Assembly (NCBI GenBank): GCA_003484865.1 | Contig: DMZT01000034.1 | Location: 1-5,761, forward strand | Reading direction: 5' to 3' | DNA from: Stenotrophomonas sp. | GTDB taxonomy: Bacteria > Pseudomonadota > Gammaproteobacteria > Xanthomonadales > Xanthomonadaceae | Length of the DNA stretch: 5,761 nt | Part shown: positions 1 through 5,757 of the stretch, in pieces | Position numbering within the stretch: position 1 is the stretch's first letter | Layout of the letters: every line of letters begins with the position of its first letter | Position numbers and translations under genes: made by a program | Notes under the pieces: model-generated | Told to the model about the DNA's origin: nothing | What the model saw: only the letters and a program-made list of their open reading frames with translations | The model's database searches: none

Positions 1-87
1 AGCAGCGGCTTCGTCGGCCGGCTTGGAGCAGGCGGCGATGGCCAGGGTCAGGGCGAGCGGCAGCAGCAGTTTGCGGGTCACGGTCAT
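1..87 (-). CDS. Lipoprotein, N-terminal 29 residues only (cut by window edge)
   Basis: The reading frame starts at the ATG at 87-85 and runs off the left edge, so only residues 1-29 are visible. They show a short basic N-region (T-R-K at 4-6), a hydrophobic core rich in Leu and Ala (7-19), and a lipobox I-A-A-C with Cys20 as the expected lipidated residue. An S-K-P-A-D-E-A tail follows, typical of the tether after a lipidation site. Ser at +2 favours outer-membrane sorting by the Lol rule. A purine-rich GAGAG stretch about 9 nt ahead of the ATG could act as a weak ribosome binding site. The mature domain lies outside the window, so no function can be given. The gene lies downstream of the nitroreductase on the same strand, but a terminator-like hairpin lies between them. 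Confidence 0.75.
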   Translation of the reverse strand, partial: MTVTRKLLLPLALTLAIAACSKPADEAAA

Positions 88-113
88 GTCAGGTCTCTCT
101 CGTAATCGAAGGG

Positions 114-153
114 AAAAGAAAAAAATTCATGCAGCCCATCCGCACGGACGGGC
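114..153 (-). terminator. Candidate rho-independent terminator after the nitroreductase gene
   Basis: Read on the minus strand, GCCCGTCC (153-146) pairs with GGATGGGC (141-134) around a 4-nt loop, giving an 8-bp stem with one G-U wobble. A run of seven T residues (125-119) and then four more (117-114) follows. The T-tract begins 8 nt after the stem, which is farther than in a classical terminator, so efficiency is uncertain. The wobble pair becomes an A-C mismatch when read on the plus strand, which supports minus-strand function. It sits 20 bp past the nitroreductase stop and ahead of the lipoprotein start. Confidence 0.45.
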
Positions 154-172
154 CACGATCCGGCGGTAACGC

Positions 173-763
173 TTATGCGATGCGGGCCGCTTCGTCGAAG
201 GACAGGCGAGGCAGCCGCGGGAACAGGCCCGAGGCGTCACCGTACCCCAGGTTGACGAGGAAATTCGACTTGATCGCGGTGCCCTTGAAGAAGGCTTCGT
301 CAACCTTGGCGTTGTCAAAGCCGGACATCGGGCCGGCATCCAGACCCAGCGCGCGCGCGGCCAGGATCAGGTAGGCGCCCTGCAGGCTGCCATTGCGGAA
401 CGCGCCTTCGGTGCGGCCTCCACGAGGGCCGTCGAACCACGCCTTGGCATCGGTGTGCGGGAACAGGAACGGCAGCTTCTCGTGGAAGTCTTCGTCGAAG
501 GCGACGATCACCGTGACCGGGGCGGCCAGGGTCTTGTCGTGGTTGCCTTCGGACAGGGCCGGGGCAAGCTTGGCCTTGGCTTCCGGGGATTTCACGAACA
601 CGAAGCGTGCCGGGCTGCCGTTGGCGGCGGTCGGGCCCCACTTGAGCAGCTCGTACAGCGCCTTCAGCTGGCTGTCGTCGACCGGCTTATCAAGGAAGGC
701 GTTCTGGGTGCGGGCGGTACGGAACAACTGATCGAGCGCAGCATCGTCAAGGACGTGGGACAT
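173..763 (-). CDS. RutE-type NAD(P)H flavin nitroreductase (malonic semialdehyde reductase family)
   Basis: This 196-residue protein has the length expected of the RutE/HadB branch of the nitroreductase superfamily. These are FMN-dependent, NAD(P)H-using cytosolic enzymes; E. coli RutE reduces malonic semialdehyde to 3-hydroxypropanoate in pyrimidine breakdown. Visible family marks are the N-terminal A-R-T-Q-N segment (17-21) followed by D-K-P-V (25-28), which resembles the flavin-phosphate binding region. Others are the [10 protein letters not shown] motif (42-51) and the C-terminal N-L-G-Y-G-D then F-P-R-L-P-R-L. The start is supported by GGAGG 6 nt ahead of the ATG. No other rut or pyrimidine-catabolism gene is visible, so the physiological substrate may differ, for example another aldehyde, a quinone or a nitroaromatic compound. 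Family assignment is secure; the substrate is inference. Confidence 0.9.
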   Translation of the reverse strand: MSHVLDDAALDQLFRTARTQNAFLDKPVDDSQLKALYELLKWGPTAANGSPARFVFVKSPEAKAKLAPALSEGNHDKTLAAPVTVIVAFDEDFHEKLPFLFPHTDAKAWFDGPRGGRTEGAFRNGSLQGAYLILAARALGLDAGPMSGFDNAKVDEAFFKGTAIKSNFLVNLGYGDASGLFPRLPRLSFDEAARIA

Positions 764-892
764 GAAGCCTCCGGAAACAAGGGGAAACGTTCGCGCATCG
801 GCTACCGTGGCAGGGCGACCGCGCGATCGGCGAAGGCTGGCAGTGTAGAGTGTCGCGACAGTTGCAACACCCAGCCTGACTGAAACGAATTA
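764..892. promoter_or_regulatory. Divergent intergenic region between nitroreductase and ELM1-like gene
   Basis: This 129-bp gap must hold the start signals for both the minus-strand nitroreductase and the plus-strand ELM1-like gene. The self-complementary TTGCAA at 862-867 reads as a -35-like hexamer on both strands. I found no convincing -10 at proper spacing on either strand: the best minus-strand match, TACACT, is only 14 nt away. The clearest structure is the palindrome pair at 851-868, listed separately. Confidence 0.5.
851..868. promoter_or_regulatory. Two abutting perfect palindromes, candidate operator
   Basis: TGTCGCGACA (851-860) is a perfect 10-bp palindrome and is followed without a gap by GTTGCAAC (861-868), a perfect 8-bp palindrome. 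They lie between divergent genes, 25 bp from the ELM1-like start and about 88 bp from the nitroreductase start. This is a usual place for a dimeric repressor or activator to act on both directions. No regulator gene is visible nearby and I cannot match the sites to a known factor. Confidence 0.35.
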
Positions 893-1864
893 ATGCCATA
901 CGTGAAACGATGGAGTCCGCCCTGGACGATCACTGACGGCCGTGCCGGCAATGTGCGGCAGGCGGTGGCCCTGGCCACGGCATTGAAGCTGGGGGCGCAT
1001 CGTCCGCTGGTGCTCACCCCGCGCGCGCCCTGGCGCTGGCTGGCCCCGCGCTGGTTGCCGGGTGCCGCCAACGGCTACGGCGAGGCCTTCGCCACGCTTG
1101 CCACCGAGGTACCCGAACTGGCCATTGGGTGTGGCCGCCAGGCGGCCGGCGCGCTGCGCGAACTGCGCCGCCGTGGCACCAGGGTCGTCCAGATCCTCGA
1201 CCCTCGCCTCAGCCCGCGCCATTGGGACCTGCTGGTCGTGCCCGAACACGACCGCCTGCGCGGCAGCAACGTGCTCACCCTGCTGGGCAGCCTCAATCCG
1301 GTCAACGATGACTGGCTTGCCTGCGGCCGTGCGGCATTCGCCGCGTTCAGCGCCCTGCCCGGCCCGCGCACCGCGCTGCTGGTCGGTGGGCCGACCCCGC
1401 ATGCGCCCTGGCACGAGCCGGACATGGTGCAGGTGTTCCAGCAGCTCGCGTCCCAGCTGCGCGAGGAAGGCGGCAGCCTGCTGGCCACGACCTCGCGACG
1501 TACCCCACCGGCCCTGGTCGGGGCGCTGCGCAGTGCGTTTGCCGAGGTACCGAATGTGATCTGGGGCGATGGCGGCGACGGCGTGAACCCGTATGCCGGG
1601 CTGCTGGGCTGGGCCAACCGCGTGGTGGTCTCGCCGGATTCGGTGAACCTGCTTTCTGAAGCGTGCGCCACGCGCATGCCGGTCGCCGTGGCCCTGGCCG
1701 ACCAGGCGCAAGGGCGACTCGCACACTTCCAGCACGCGCTGCGCGAACGTGGCCGGTTGCAGACGCGCTGGCTGGACTGGCAGACGCAGGGCCGCATCGA
1801 GCCGCTGCGCGAGACCACGCGCGTTGCCGATGAAGTACGTGCGCGGTTGGGGATTCAGGCCTGA
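893..1864 (+). CDS. ELM1/GtrOC1-family putative glycosyltransferase (Mito_fiss_Elm1, DUF1022)
   Basis: This 323-residue protein resembles the bacterial relatives of plant ELM1, a family first named for mitochondrial fission and formerly annotated as predicted nucleoside-diphosphate-sugar epimerase (COG3660). Two family signatures are visible. The N-terminal D-G-R-A-G-N-x-x-Q (15-23) is followed by an Ala/Leu-rich helix. The C-terminal S-P-D-S-V-N-L-L-S-E-A (247-257) leads into a T-R-M-P-V turn, resembling the nucleotide-sugar binding half of GT-B glycosyltransferases. There is no signal peptide or membrane segment, so it is probably cytoplasmic or peripheral, perhaps acting in surface glycan synthesis; that role is inference. 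An in-frame TGA at 881-883 prevents N-terminal extension. No good Shine-Dalgarno precedes the ATG, so GTG at 902 is an alternative start. The gene ends 57 bp before the DUF2145 gene. Confidence 0.85.
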   Translation: MPYVKRWSPPWTITDGRAGNVRQAVALATALKLGAHRPLVLTPRAPWRWLAPRWLPGAANGYGEAFATLATEVPELAIGCGRQAAGALRELRRRGTRVVQILDPRLSPRHWDLLVVPEHDRLRGSNVLTLLGSLNPVNDDWLACGRAAFAAFSALPGPRTALLVGGPTPHAPWHEPDMVQVFQQLASQLREEGGSLLATTSRRTPPALVGALRSAFAEVPNVIWGDGGDGVNPYAGLLGWANRVVVSPDSVNLLSEACATRMPVAVALADQAQGRLAHFQHALRERGRLQTRWLDWQTQGRIEPLRETTRVADEVRARLGIQA

Positions 1865-1921
1865 CGGCATCGCGCAGCGTTATGATGCGGCCGCGGCCGG
1901 TGCCGCCGGAGACCGTGTGAC

Positions 1922-2785
1922 ATGGACGTACCCTGCGCTGCGCTGATCAAGCGCCTGCATCCCGCCCTGCTGTGTGCGGTATTGCTGGGCGCTACGCTGA
2001 CCGCACACGCCGAACCGCAGTGCACCGAACGCTATCCCACGCCGGCCGCGTTGGCCTCCATGTTCGATGTGGCCTTGGCCACCACCGACGCGCTGGATGC
2101 ACTCGAGGGCGTGGATGTGGTGCTGATCGCCCGCGGTGGCCAGGACCTGAGCAAGTACGGCCTGCGCCACAGCCATCTGGCCTTCCTGCTGCGCGAAGAC
2201 GACGGCCAGTGGCGCGCGGTGCACCTGCTCAATCCGTGCAAGACCGCCGAGTCGCACCTGTTCCGCGAAGGGGTCGCCACCTTCATCGGCGAAACCTCCA
2301 GCCATACCGACCTGCGCATCGGCGTGCCGACACCTGCGCTGCGCGATGCACTCAAGGCGATGCTCACCCAGCCGGCGATCCAGGCCAAGGCGCTGCACGA
2401 GGCGCGCTACAGCGTGGTGGCCTATCCGTTCCGCACCGAGTACCAGAATTCCAACCAATGGGTGCTGGAAGTGCTGGGCGCGGCGATGGCGCAGGTGGAA
2501 GAGCGCACCCTGATCGTCAACCGTACCCAGGCCCAGCAATGGCTGCAGCGGCACATGTATACCCCCAGCACGCTGCACATCGGCGTGGCCAAGCGGCTGG
2601 GCGCGCGCTTCTTCGTGCCCAATGCCGCCGTTACCGACCACCCGGCCAGCGAGCGCATTTCCGGCAATTACTCGGTGGTGACGGTGGAATCGATCTTTGA
2701 TTTCCTGCAACTGCGCAGCAGCCTGCAGCAGGAGCTGGCCGTGCCGCATGTGCCGGTGAAGGGCATTACCGCCCCCAAACCGTGA
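1922..2785 (+). CDS. Exported DUF2145 family protein
   Basis: This 287-residue protein has a signal peptide: basic I-K-R at 9-11, a hydrophobic core to about 27, and a probable cut after A-H-A (28-30). The mature part matches my recollection of DUF2145: A-R-G-G-Q-D-L-S (70-77), R-H-S-H-L-A-F (82-88), H-L-L-N-P-C (101-106) and Y-Q-N-S-N-Q-W-V-L-E (174-183). The family has no established function that I know of. A conserved His block followed later by an N-S-x-x-W block recalls circularly permuted NlpC/P60 folds, but with Ser where Cys would be. Cys34 and Cys106 are the only cysteines in the mature protein and could form a periplasmic disulfide. GGAGA (1908-1912) lies 9 nt ahead of the ATG and supports the start. 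The next gene, also for an exported protein, begins 67 bp downstream, suggesting a shared transcript. Confidence 0.82.
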   Translation: MDVPCAALIKRLHPALLCAVLLGATLTAHAEPQCTERYPTPAALASMFDVALATTDALDALEGVDVVLIARGGQDLSKYGLRHSHLAFLLREDDGQWRAVHLLNPCKTAESHLFREGVATFIGETSSHTDLRIGVPTPALRDALKAMLTQPAIQAKALHEARYSVVAYPFRTEYQNSNQWVLEVLGAAMAQVEERTLIVNRTQAQQWLQRHMYTPSTLHIGVAKRLGARFFVPNAAVTDHPASERISGNYSVVTVESIFDFLQLRSSLQQELAVPHVPVKGITAPKP

Positions 2786-2852
2786 GTCAGCGGCGGGCAG
2801 CACGCCAGCGGGCATACTGCGGACCCATGTTGAGACATCAGAAGGATCTTCG

Positions 2853-3374
2853 ATGACACGTGTTTCGCGCGCAGTCGTTGCACCGCTGCTGGCCATTGCC
2901 GTAGGCGCGGCCAGCCTGCCCGCGCCCGCGCAGGTGGTGGGCATCAATCACCCGGTGACCAGCAGCGTCATCGTCACCTCGGTGGTGAGCGTGGTCGTGG
3001 TGACCGCACCGGTGTGGCTGGTCTCGGCCGGCCTGAGCAAGGCCAGCGATGCTTCGGCCCGACGCAGCCGCGCGGCCAAGGACGCCCGTGGCAAAGCCGG
3101 TCCGCTGCCGCCGCTTACCGTGGAGAAGGTGGAACGCACGCCCGACGGCGGCCTCGAAATGGCCCTGCAGAACCCGCAGGCACCGGATGAGCCGGCCGTG
3201 ATTGCCTGGCCTGCGCGCGAGGACAACCCGGCAGCCGCGGTGGCGGTGGGCGACGTACTGGCGCTGACACCCACCCAGGGCGGCGCCGGCTGGACCGTGA
3301 CCACAGCCGAGGGCACGGCCTTGGCCTTCCTGCCCATCGATGCGGCGGCGGCGCAGCCGAGTACACGTTGGTGA
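2853..3374 (+). CDS. Exported, probably membrane-anchored protein, paralog A of a tandem pair (unknown function)
   Basis: I do not recognise this 173-residue protein. It has a signal peptide (R3, R6, hydrophobic 8-22, probable cut after A-P-A at 24-26, mature protein starting with Gln27). A strongly hydrophobic beta-branched stretch at about 39-61, ending T-A-P-V-W-L, could span the inner membrane or form a buried hairpin. A basic linker (about 63-82, several Arg and Lys) follows. From about 86 to 165 there is a compact, probably beta-rich domain with P-P-L-T-V-E, N-P-Q-A-P-D, A-W-P-A-R, D-N-P-A-A, V-G-D-V-L-A and G-A-G-W. AAGGA (2842-2846), 6 nt ahead of the ATG, supports the start. The next gene is a paralog, roughly 60% identical by eye, with no gap before residue 62. 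The coding region is intact. Confidence 0.85.
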   Translation: MTRVSRAVVAPLLAIAVGAASLPAPAQVVGINHPVTSSVIVTSVVSVVVVTAPVWLVSAGLSKASDASARRSRAAKDARGKAGPLPPLTVEKVERTPDGGLEMALQNPQAPDEPAVIAWPAREDNPAAAVAVGDVLALTPTQGGAGWTVTTAEGTALAFLPIDAAAAQPSTRW

Positions 3375-3408
3375 CCCCTCGCTGTCCGCTGTCTTCTGGA
3401 GCTATTGA

Positions 3409-3936
3409 ATGAACCGGATATCCCGTCCTGCCGCTGCGCCACTGCTGGCGCTGGCCTTGCTCGCGACCAGCCTGCCGGTCACCGCCCAGAACCTCAGCAA
3501 TGCCTCACCGGTCACCAGCAGCGTCCTCACCACCTCGGTGGTGAGCCTGGCGGTGATCACCGCCCCGGTCTGGCTCAGTGCGTTGGGCGTGAGCGAACTG
3601 CATGACGCCGCCATGCCGCACAACCGCGCCGCCCGGGCCGCAAAGCGACAGAAGGCCGCTCCGATGCCGCCACTCACCGTGGAGCGCGTAGCGCAGCAAC
3701 CGGACGGCAGCTACGAGGTGGAGTTGAAGAACCCGCAGGCCCCGGATGCACCGGCCGTGGTGGCATGGCCGGCGCGTGCCGACAACCCGGCGGCCGGCGT
3801 GAAGGTCGGCGATGTGCTGGCGTTCACCCCGACGCCGGCCGGCGCGGGCTGGATGGTGGCCGATGCCGAAGGCGCCGCGCTGGCGTTCCTGCCGACCCAG
3901 GATGCGGCGGCTACCAGCATGAGCGAACGCTGGTAG
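3409..3936 (+). CDS. Exported, probably membrane-anchored protein, paralog B of a tandem pair (unknown function)
   Basis: This 175-residue protein has the same plan as its upstream neighbour. It has a signal peptide with probable cut after V-T-A (24-26) and mature start at Gln27, then P-V-T-S-S-V (34-39), a hydrophobic stretch to about 61 and a basic linker. The C-terminal domain shares N-P-Q-A-P-D, A-W-P-A-R, D-N-P-A-A, V-G-D-V-L-A, T-P-T, G-A-G-W, A-E-G and A-L-A-F-L-P. Both proteins end in Arg-Trp. Conservation is highest in the hydrophobic stretch and the C-terminal domain and lowest in the linker, which suggests both parts are under selection. GGAG (3398-3401), 7 nt ahead of the ATG, supports the start. 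Only 34 bp separates it from paralog A, so co-transcription is likely. The function is unknown. Nine bases after its stop the convergent AbiEii gene ends. Confidence 0.85.
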   Translation: MNRISRPAAAPLLALALLATSLPVTAQNLSNASPVTSSVLTTSVVSLAVITAPVWLSALGVSELHDAAMPHNRAARAAKRQKAAPMPPLTVERVAQQPDGSYEVELKNPQAPDAPAVVAWPARADNPAAGVKVGDVLAFTPTPAGAGWMVADAEGAALAFLPTQDAAATSMSERW

Positions 3937-3945
3937 GTCCCGCAC

Positions 3946-4803
3946 CTATTGCCAAGGCAGCGTGTGGAAGTAGGTGCGGACGCGCTCAAAGGCGATGTGG
4001 AATGGCGGAACGTCGCCGTCAACCTCCGCCAGAAGCGTGTCGTAGTCGCGTTCGGCGCGCTCGGCAACGGCGGGGTCATCGATCGCGTCAGCACTCAGAG
4101 AAACGGAGCGGTCCTCGCACTTGATCCGCAGGTCACTCAGCACCTCCCTCTGCCATTGCGGGAGCGAAAGCTCCGAGCGCTGTTCGAGCAGGTAATGAAG
4201 GTCAAACACGTCCTGCCGGCGGTATCGATTGCGGAGTGGCTGCTGAAGCAGCGCACGCATCTTTTCGGCAACCAACGTAGTCAAACCGTAAACGCACAGA
4301 TGTCCCCCCTCGCCGATCTCCACCTCTTCCGAGGCAGGGATGCGCTCCCTGAAGCTGAAGTCGATCGAAAGCGAGAACGGCGACTGGCCCGCCGCCAGAC
4401 GTCTATGCGCTGGGGTGCCCTTGAGGGCATATCCAATGTTCATGGTGAGGTTGACTCGTGTGCCCTCGCGGTTGGGCCTTACCTTATGCCCCTGCAACCG
4501 ACACTCCACGTCATAACCAAGCGTTTCGCCGACGCCCGGAAGCACGGCAGACATCAGCGCCACCGTTTCCTTCTCTGCCTCTTCGGTGAACGAATCCGGC
4601 GTGGAGAAATCGATGTCGGTGGTGAAGCGGGGGCTGTCGTAGTGCAGGGCCATCAAAATGCCCCCTTTCATGCAGAGCAATGCTCTCAGCCGAGGGGTCC
4701 GCGCAATGGTCTCGAGCACGCAATGGACCGCTTGCCGTAGCGGCACCTGCTGGACGCCTGCCGAGCGGACCCAGACCGGAATGTCGTGAAGCAGACTAGG
4801 CAT
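3946..4803 (-). CDS. abiEii: AbiEii/AbiGii-family nucleotidyltransferase toxin
   Basis: This 285-residue protein is the toxin half of a type IV toxin-antitoxin pair. AbiEii and the related MenT toxins are nucleotidyltransferases of the DNA polymerase beta fold; AbiEii binds GTP and MenT toxins modify tRNA ends. The active-site layout is visible: K-G-G (46-48), the metal-binding D-I-D (63-65) preceded by R-F-T-T, and a third acidic residue in S-I-D-F-S-F (Asp148). The family motif T-L-V-A-E-K-M-R (176-183), then basic residues and Q-D-V-F-D-L (197-202), follows. I place the start at 4803 rather than at the upstream in-frame ATG at 4926. The upstream choice would overlap the antitoxin gene by 131 nt and add a 41-residue low-complexity extension. 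Translation is probably coupled to the antitoxin gene through an 8-nt overlap. GC is lower than in the genes to the left. Confidence 0.88.
   Translation of the reverse strand: MPSLLHDIPVWVRSAGVQQVPLRQAVHCVLETIARTPRLRALLCMKGGILMALHYDSPRFTTDIDFSTPDSFTEEAEKETVALMSAVLPGVGETLGYDVECRLQGHKVRPNREGTRVNLTMNIGYALKGTPAHRRLAAGQSPFSLSIDFSFRERIPASEEVEIGEGGHLCVYGLTTLVAEKMRALLQQPLRNRYRRQDVFDLHYLLEQRSELSLPQWQREVLSDLRIKCEDRSVSLSADAIDDPAVAERAERDYDTLLAEVDGDVPPFHIAFERVRTYFHTLPWQ
4796..4803 (-). other. 8-nt start/stop overlap coupling abiEi to abiEii
   Basis: On the minus strand ATGCCTAG contains both the AbiEii start (ATG) and the AbiEi stop (TAG) in different frames. The nearest GGAG lies about 16 nt ahead of the toxin ATG, too far for strong independent initiation. 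Toxin synthesis probably depends on ribosomes finishing the antitoxin, which would keep the antitoxin in excess. Confidence 0.75.
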
Positions 4804-5704
4804 TGATGGAGAGGCTCCACTTCTCGGAAAAGTCTGGCGAGTACTCCGCCTGCGCATCCAGCTTTCGCGACCCACCCCGTGAAGCATGGACAACCCAGGC
4901 ATCAATTTCAGCGCGGTCGATCCCACATCGCTCGTTCAATATGTAGCCGGCACGCACACAGTCGATCTTCCCACCATGTGTGTTGAATTCGGCAACGATG
5001 GCATTGAGATAGGTCAGCGCATGTTCTTCGAACACCTCGATGACATGCCGGATACCACCACATAGCTCGGGCCGCTTGATCATGTCCAGAAAGGTGCGCC
5101 CGACGCCTGTCACCCGTAGCGCACCGTCCAATGCATGTCGCCAATCGCCTGCATCCTTCGTCCGCAGGGTTTCGATGACGACGCCGTTGAGTCGCCTGAT
5201 GTTCGAGTACTGCAACGGGGGCAGGTCAGCGTCGTTGAAGACCGCGAGGAGATCGCCCAGTTCACGCTGCATCCGCTGCAACGCCTGCTGACGCCATGAC
5301 ACGGCGTCGAAAGTGACGAAGTAGAGAATCTTGGGCAGGCGGTTGGTGAGGCCATGGAATTCCATCGCACTCAGGAAGGCAACGTGCCCAAAAGGATCAA
5401 TCGCGCACATTACTTCACCCGGCGAAGCGTCCTTGCGCCCGGGGATGCGTAAAAGGGAATTGGGCAATCCCCGCTCCGGGAGCAGCGCCCCGCGGTCTAT
5501 CAAGGCTTGGCGAGCGGAGAAAAACGTCTTGCGGTCCAGCTCGCTGCGAGGGAGCCGCACAGGTCGGCCGGCGTATTCAGCCTTATCAAGTAGCTGAATC
5601 AGAGCAACCGCCAGCGCATGGTTGCTGATCACGGGCGCCCTGAACTCCTCACGGATTTTGAGGTCGAGTGCGTCGCGCCACGCTAGCTGGGATTGGGTGG
5701 ACAT
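4796..5704 (-). CDS. abiEi: AbiEi-family antitoxin / transcriptional autorepressor
   Basis: This 302-residue protein is the antitoxin of the AbiE system. Known AbiEi proteins carry an N-terminal winged helix-turn-helix that represses their own operon and a C-terminal region needed for antitoxicity; they counter the toxin without a stable complex (type IV). About residues 25-100 fit a winged helix, with a likely recognition region around L-P-R-S-E-L-D-R-K-T-F (51-61) and the R-G-A-L-L-P-E-R-G wing. A-F-L-S-A-M-E-F-H-G-L-T follows, a segment typical of AbiEi proteins. The C-terminus has E-Y-S-P-D-F-S-E-K-W. The start is supported by AGAGG (minus strand, 5717-5713), 8 nt ahead of the ATG. The antitoxin gene precedes the toxin gene, as is usual. 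GC near 60% against over 70% to the left suggests horizontal transfer of the pair. Confidence 0.85.
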   Translation of the reverse strand: MSTQSQLAWRDALDLKIREEFRAPVISNHALAVALIQLLDKAEYAGRPVRLPRSELDRKTFFSARQALIDRGALLPERGLPNSLLRIPGRKDASPGEVMCAIDPFGHVAFLSAMEFHGLTNRLPKILYFVTFDAVSWRQQALQRMQRELGDLLAVFNDADLPPLQYSNIRRLNGVVIETLRTKDAGDWRHALDGALRVTGVGRTFLDMIKRPELCGGIRHVIEVFEEHALTYLNAIVAEFNTHGGKIDCVRAGYILNERCGIDRAEIDAWVVHASRGGSRKLDAQAEYSPDFSEKWSLSINA

Positions 5705-5726
5705 AAGTCAGGCCTCTTGCTGAGTT

Positions 5727-5757
5727 CTTACACACCGTTGGTGCGTAGTACCATCAA
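5727..5757 (-). promoter_or_regulatory. Candidate abiE promoter with embedded inverted-repeat operator
   Basis: On the minus strand TTGATG (5757-5752) resembles a -35 and TGTAAG (5732-5727) a weak -10, with a long 19-bp spacer. Between them lies CACC-AAC-GGTG (5743-5733), a 4-bp-arm inverted repeat just outside the -10. A repeat in this position would suit autorepression by AbiEi, which is known in this family to bind inverted repeats ahead of its own gene. The arms are short, the -10 is poor and the window ends at 5761, so this is tentative. Confidence 0.3.

Larger units (their letters stand above)
2853..3936 (+). repeat. Tandem gene duplication (diverged direct repeat)
   Basis: Two coding units of 522 and 528 bp lie head to tail with a 34-bp spacer. 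Similarity is visible at DNA level, for example around 2953-3020 versus 3507-3574 where most bases agree across the hydrophobic segment. The upstream leaders of the two copies are not similar, so the recognisable duplication is limited to coding sequence. Protein identity near 60% by eye indicates an old duplication rather than a recent one. Confidence 0.8.

Noticed and set aside
455..883. 142-codon plus-strand open frame overlapping the nitroreductase gene and the intergenic region
   Set aside because: It is antisense to a well-supported enzyme gene and its translation has no family signature.
890..1870. 326-codon open frame on the minus strand opposite the ELM1-like gene
   Set aside because: It is a shadow frame: low-complexity Arg/Gln/Ala/Gly translation, no recognisable domain, and almost complete overlap with a gene of known family.
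1881..1886. TATGAT as a -10 element for the DUF2145 gene
   Set aside because: It is a good -10 match by itself, but the sequence 15-18 bp upstream holds nothing close to a -35, so I do not call a promoter.
1887..1898. Overlapping GC-only palindromes (GCGGCCGC and GGCCGCGGCC) before the DUF2145 gene
   Set aside because: Such palindromes are common by chance in DNA of this composition. No T-tract follows, so it is not a terminator.
2786..2852. Promoter or terminator in the gap before paralog A
   Set aside because: CATACT at about 2813-2818 is -10-like, but no -35 is convincing. The only stem I found is 4 bp and lacks a T-run.
1880..2947. 355-codon open frame on the minus strand opposite the DUF2145 gene
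   Set aside because: It is longer than the sense gene, but high GC keeps antisense frames open. Its Gln/His/Arg/Gly-rich composition matches no family, and the sense frame has a signal peptide, family motifs and a ribosome binding site.
3949..4740. 263-codon open frame on the plus strand opposite abiEii
   Set aside because: No recognisable domain. The sense strand carries the nucleotidyltransferase motifs. The absence of stops is explained by GC and antisense codon pattern.
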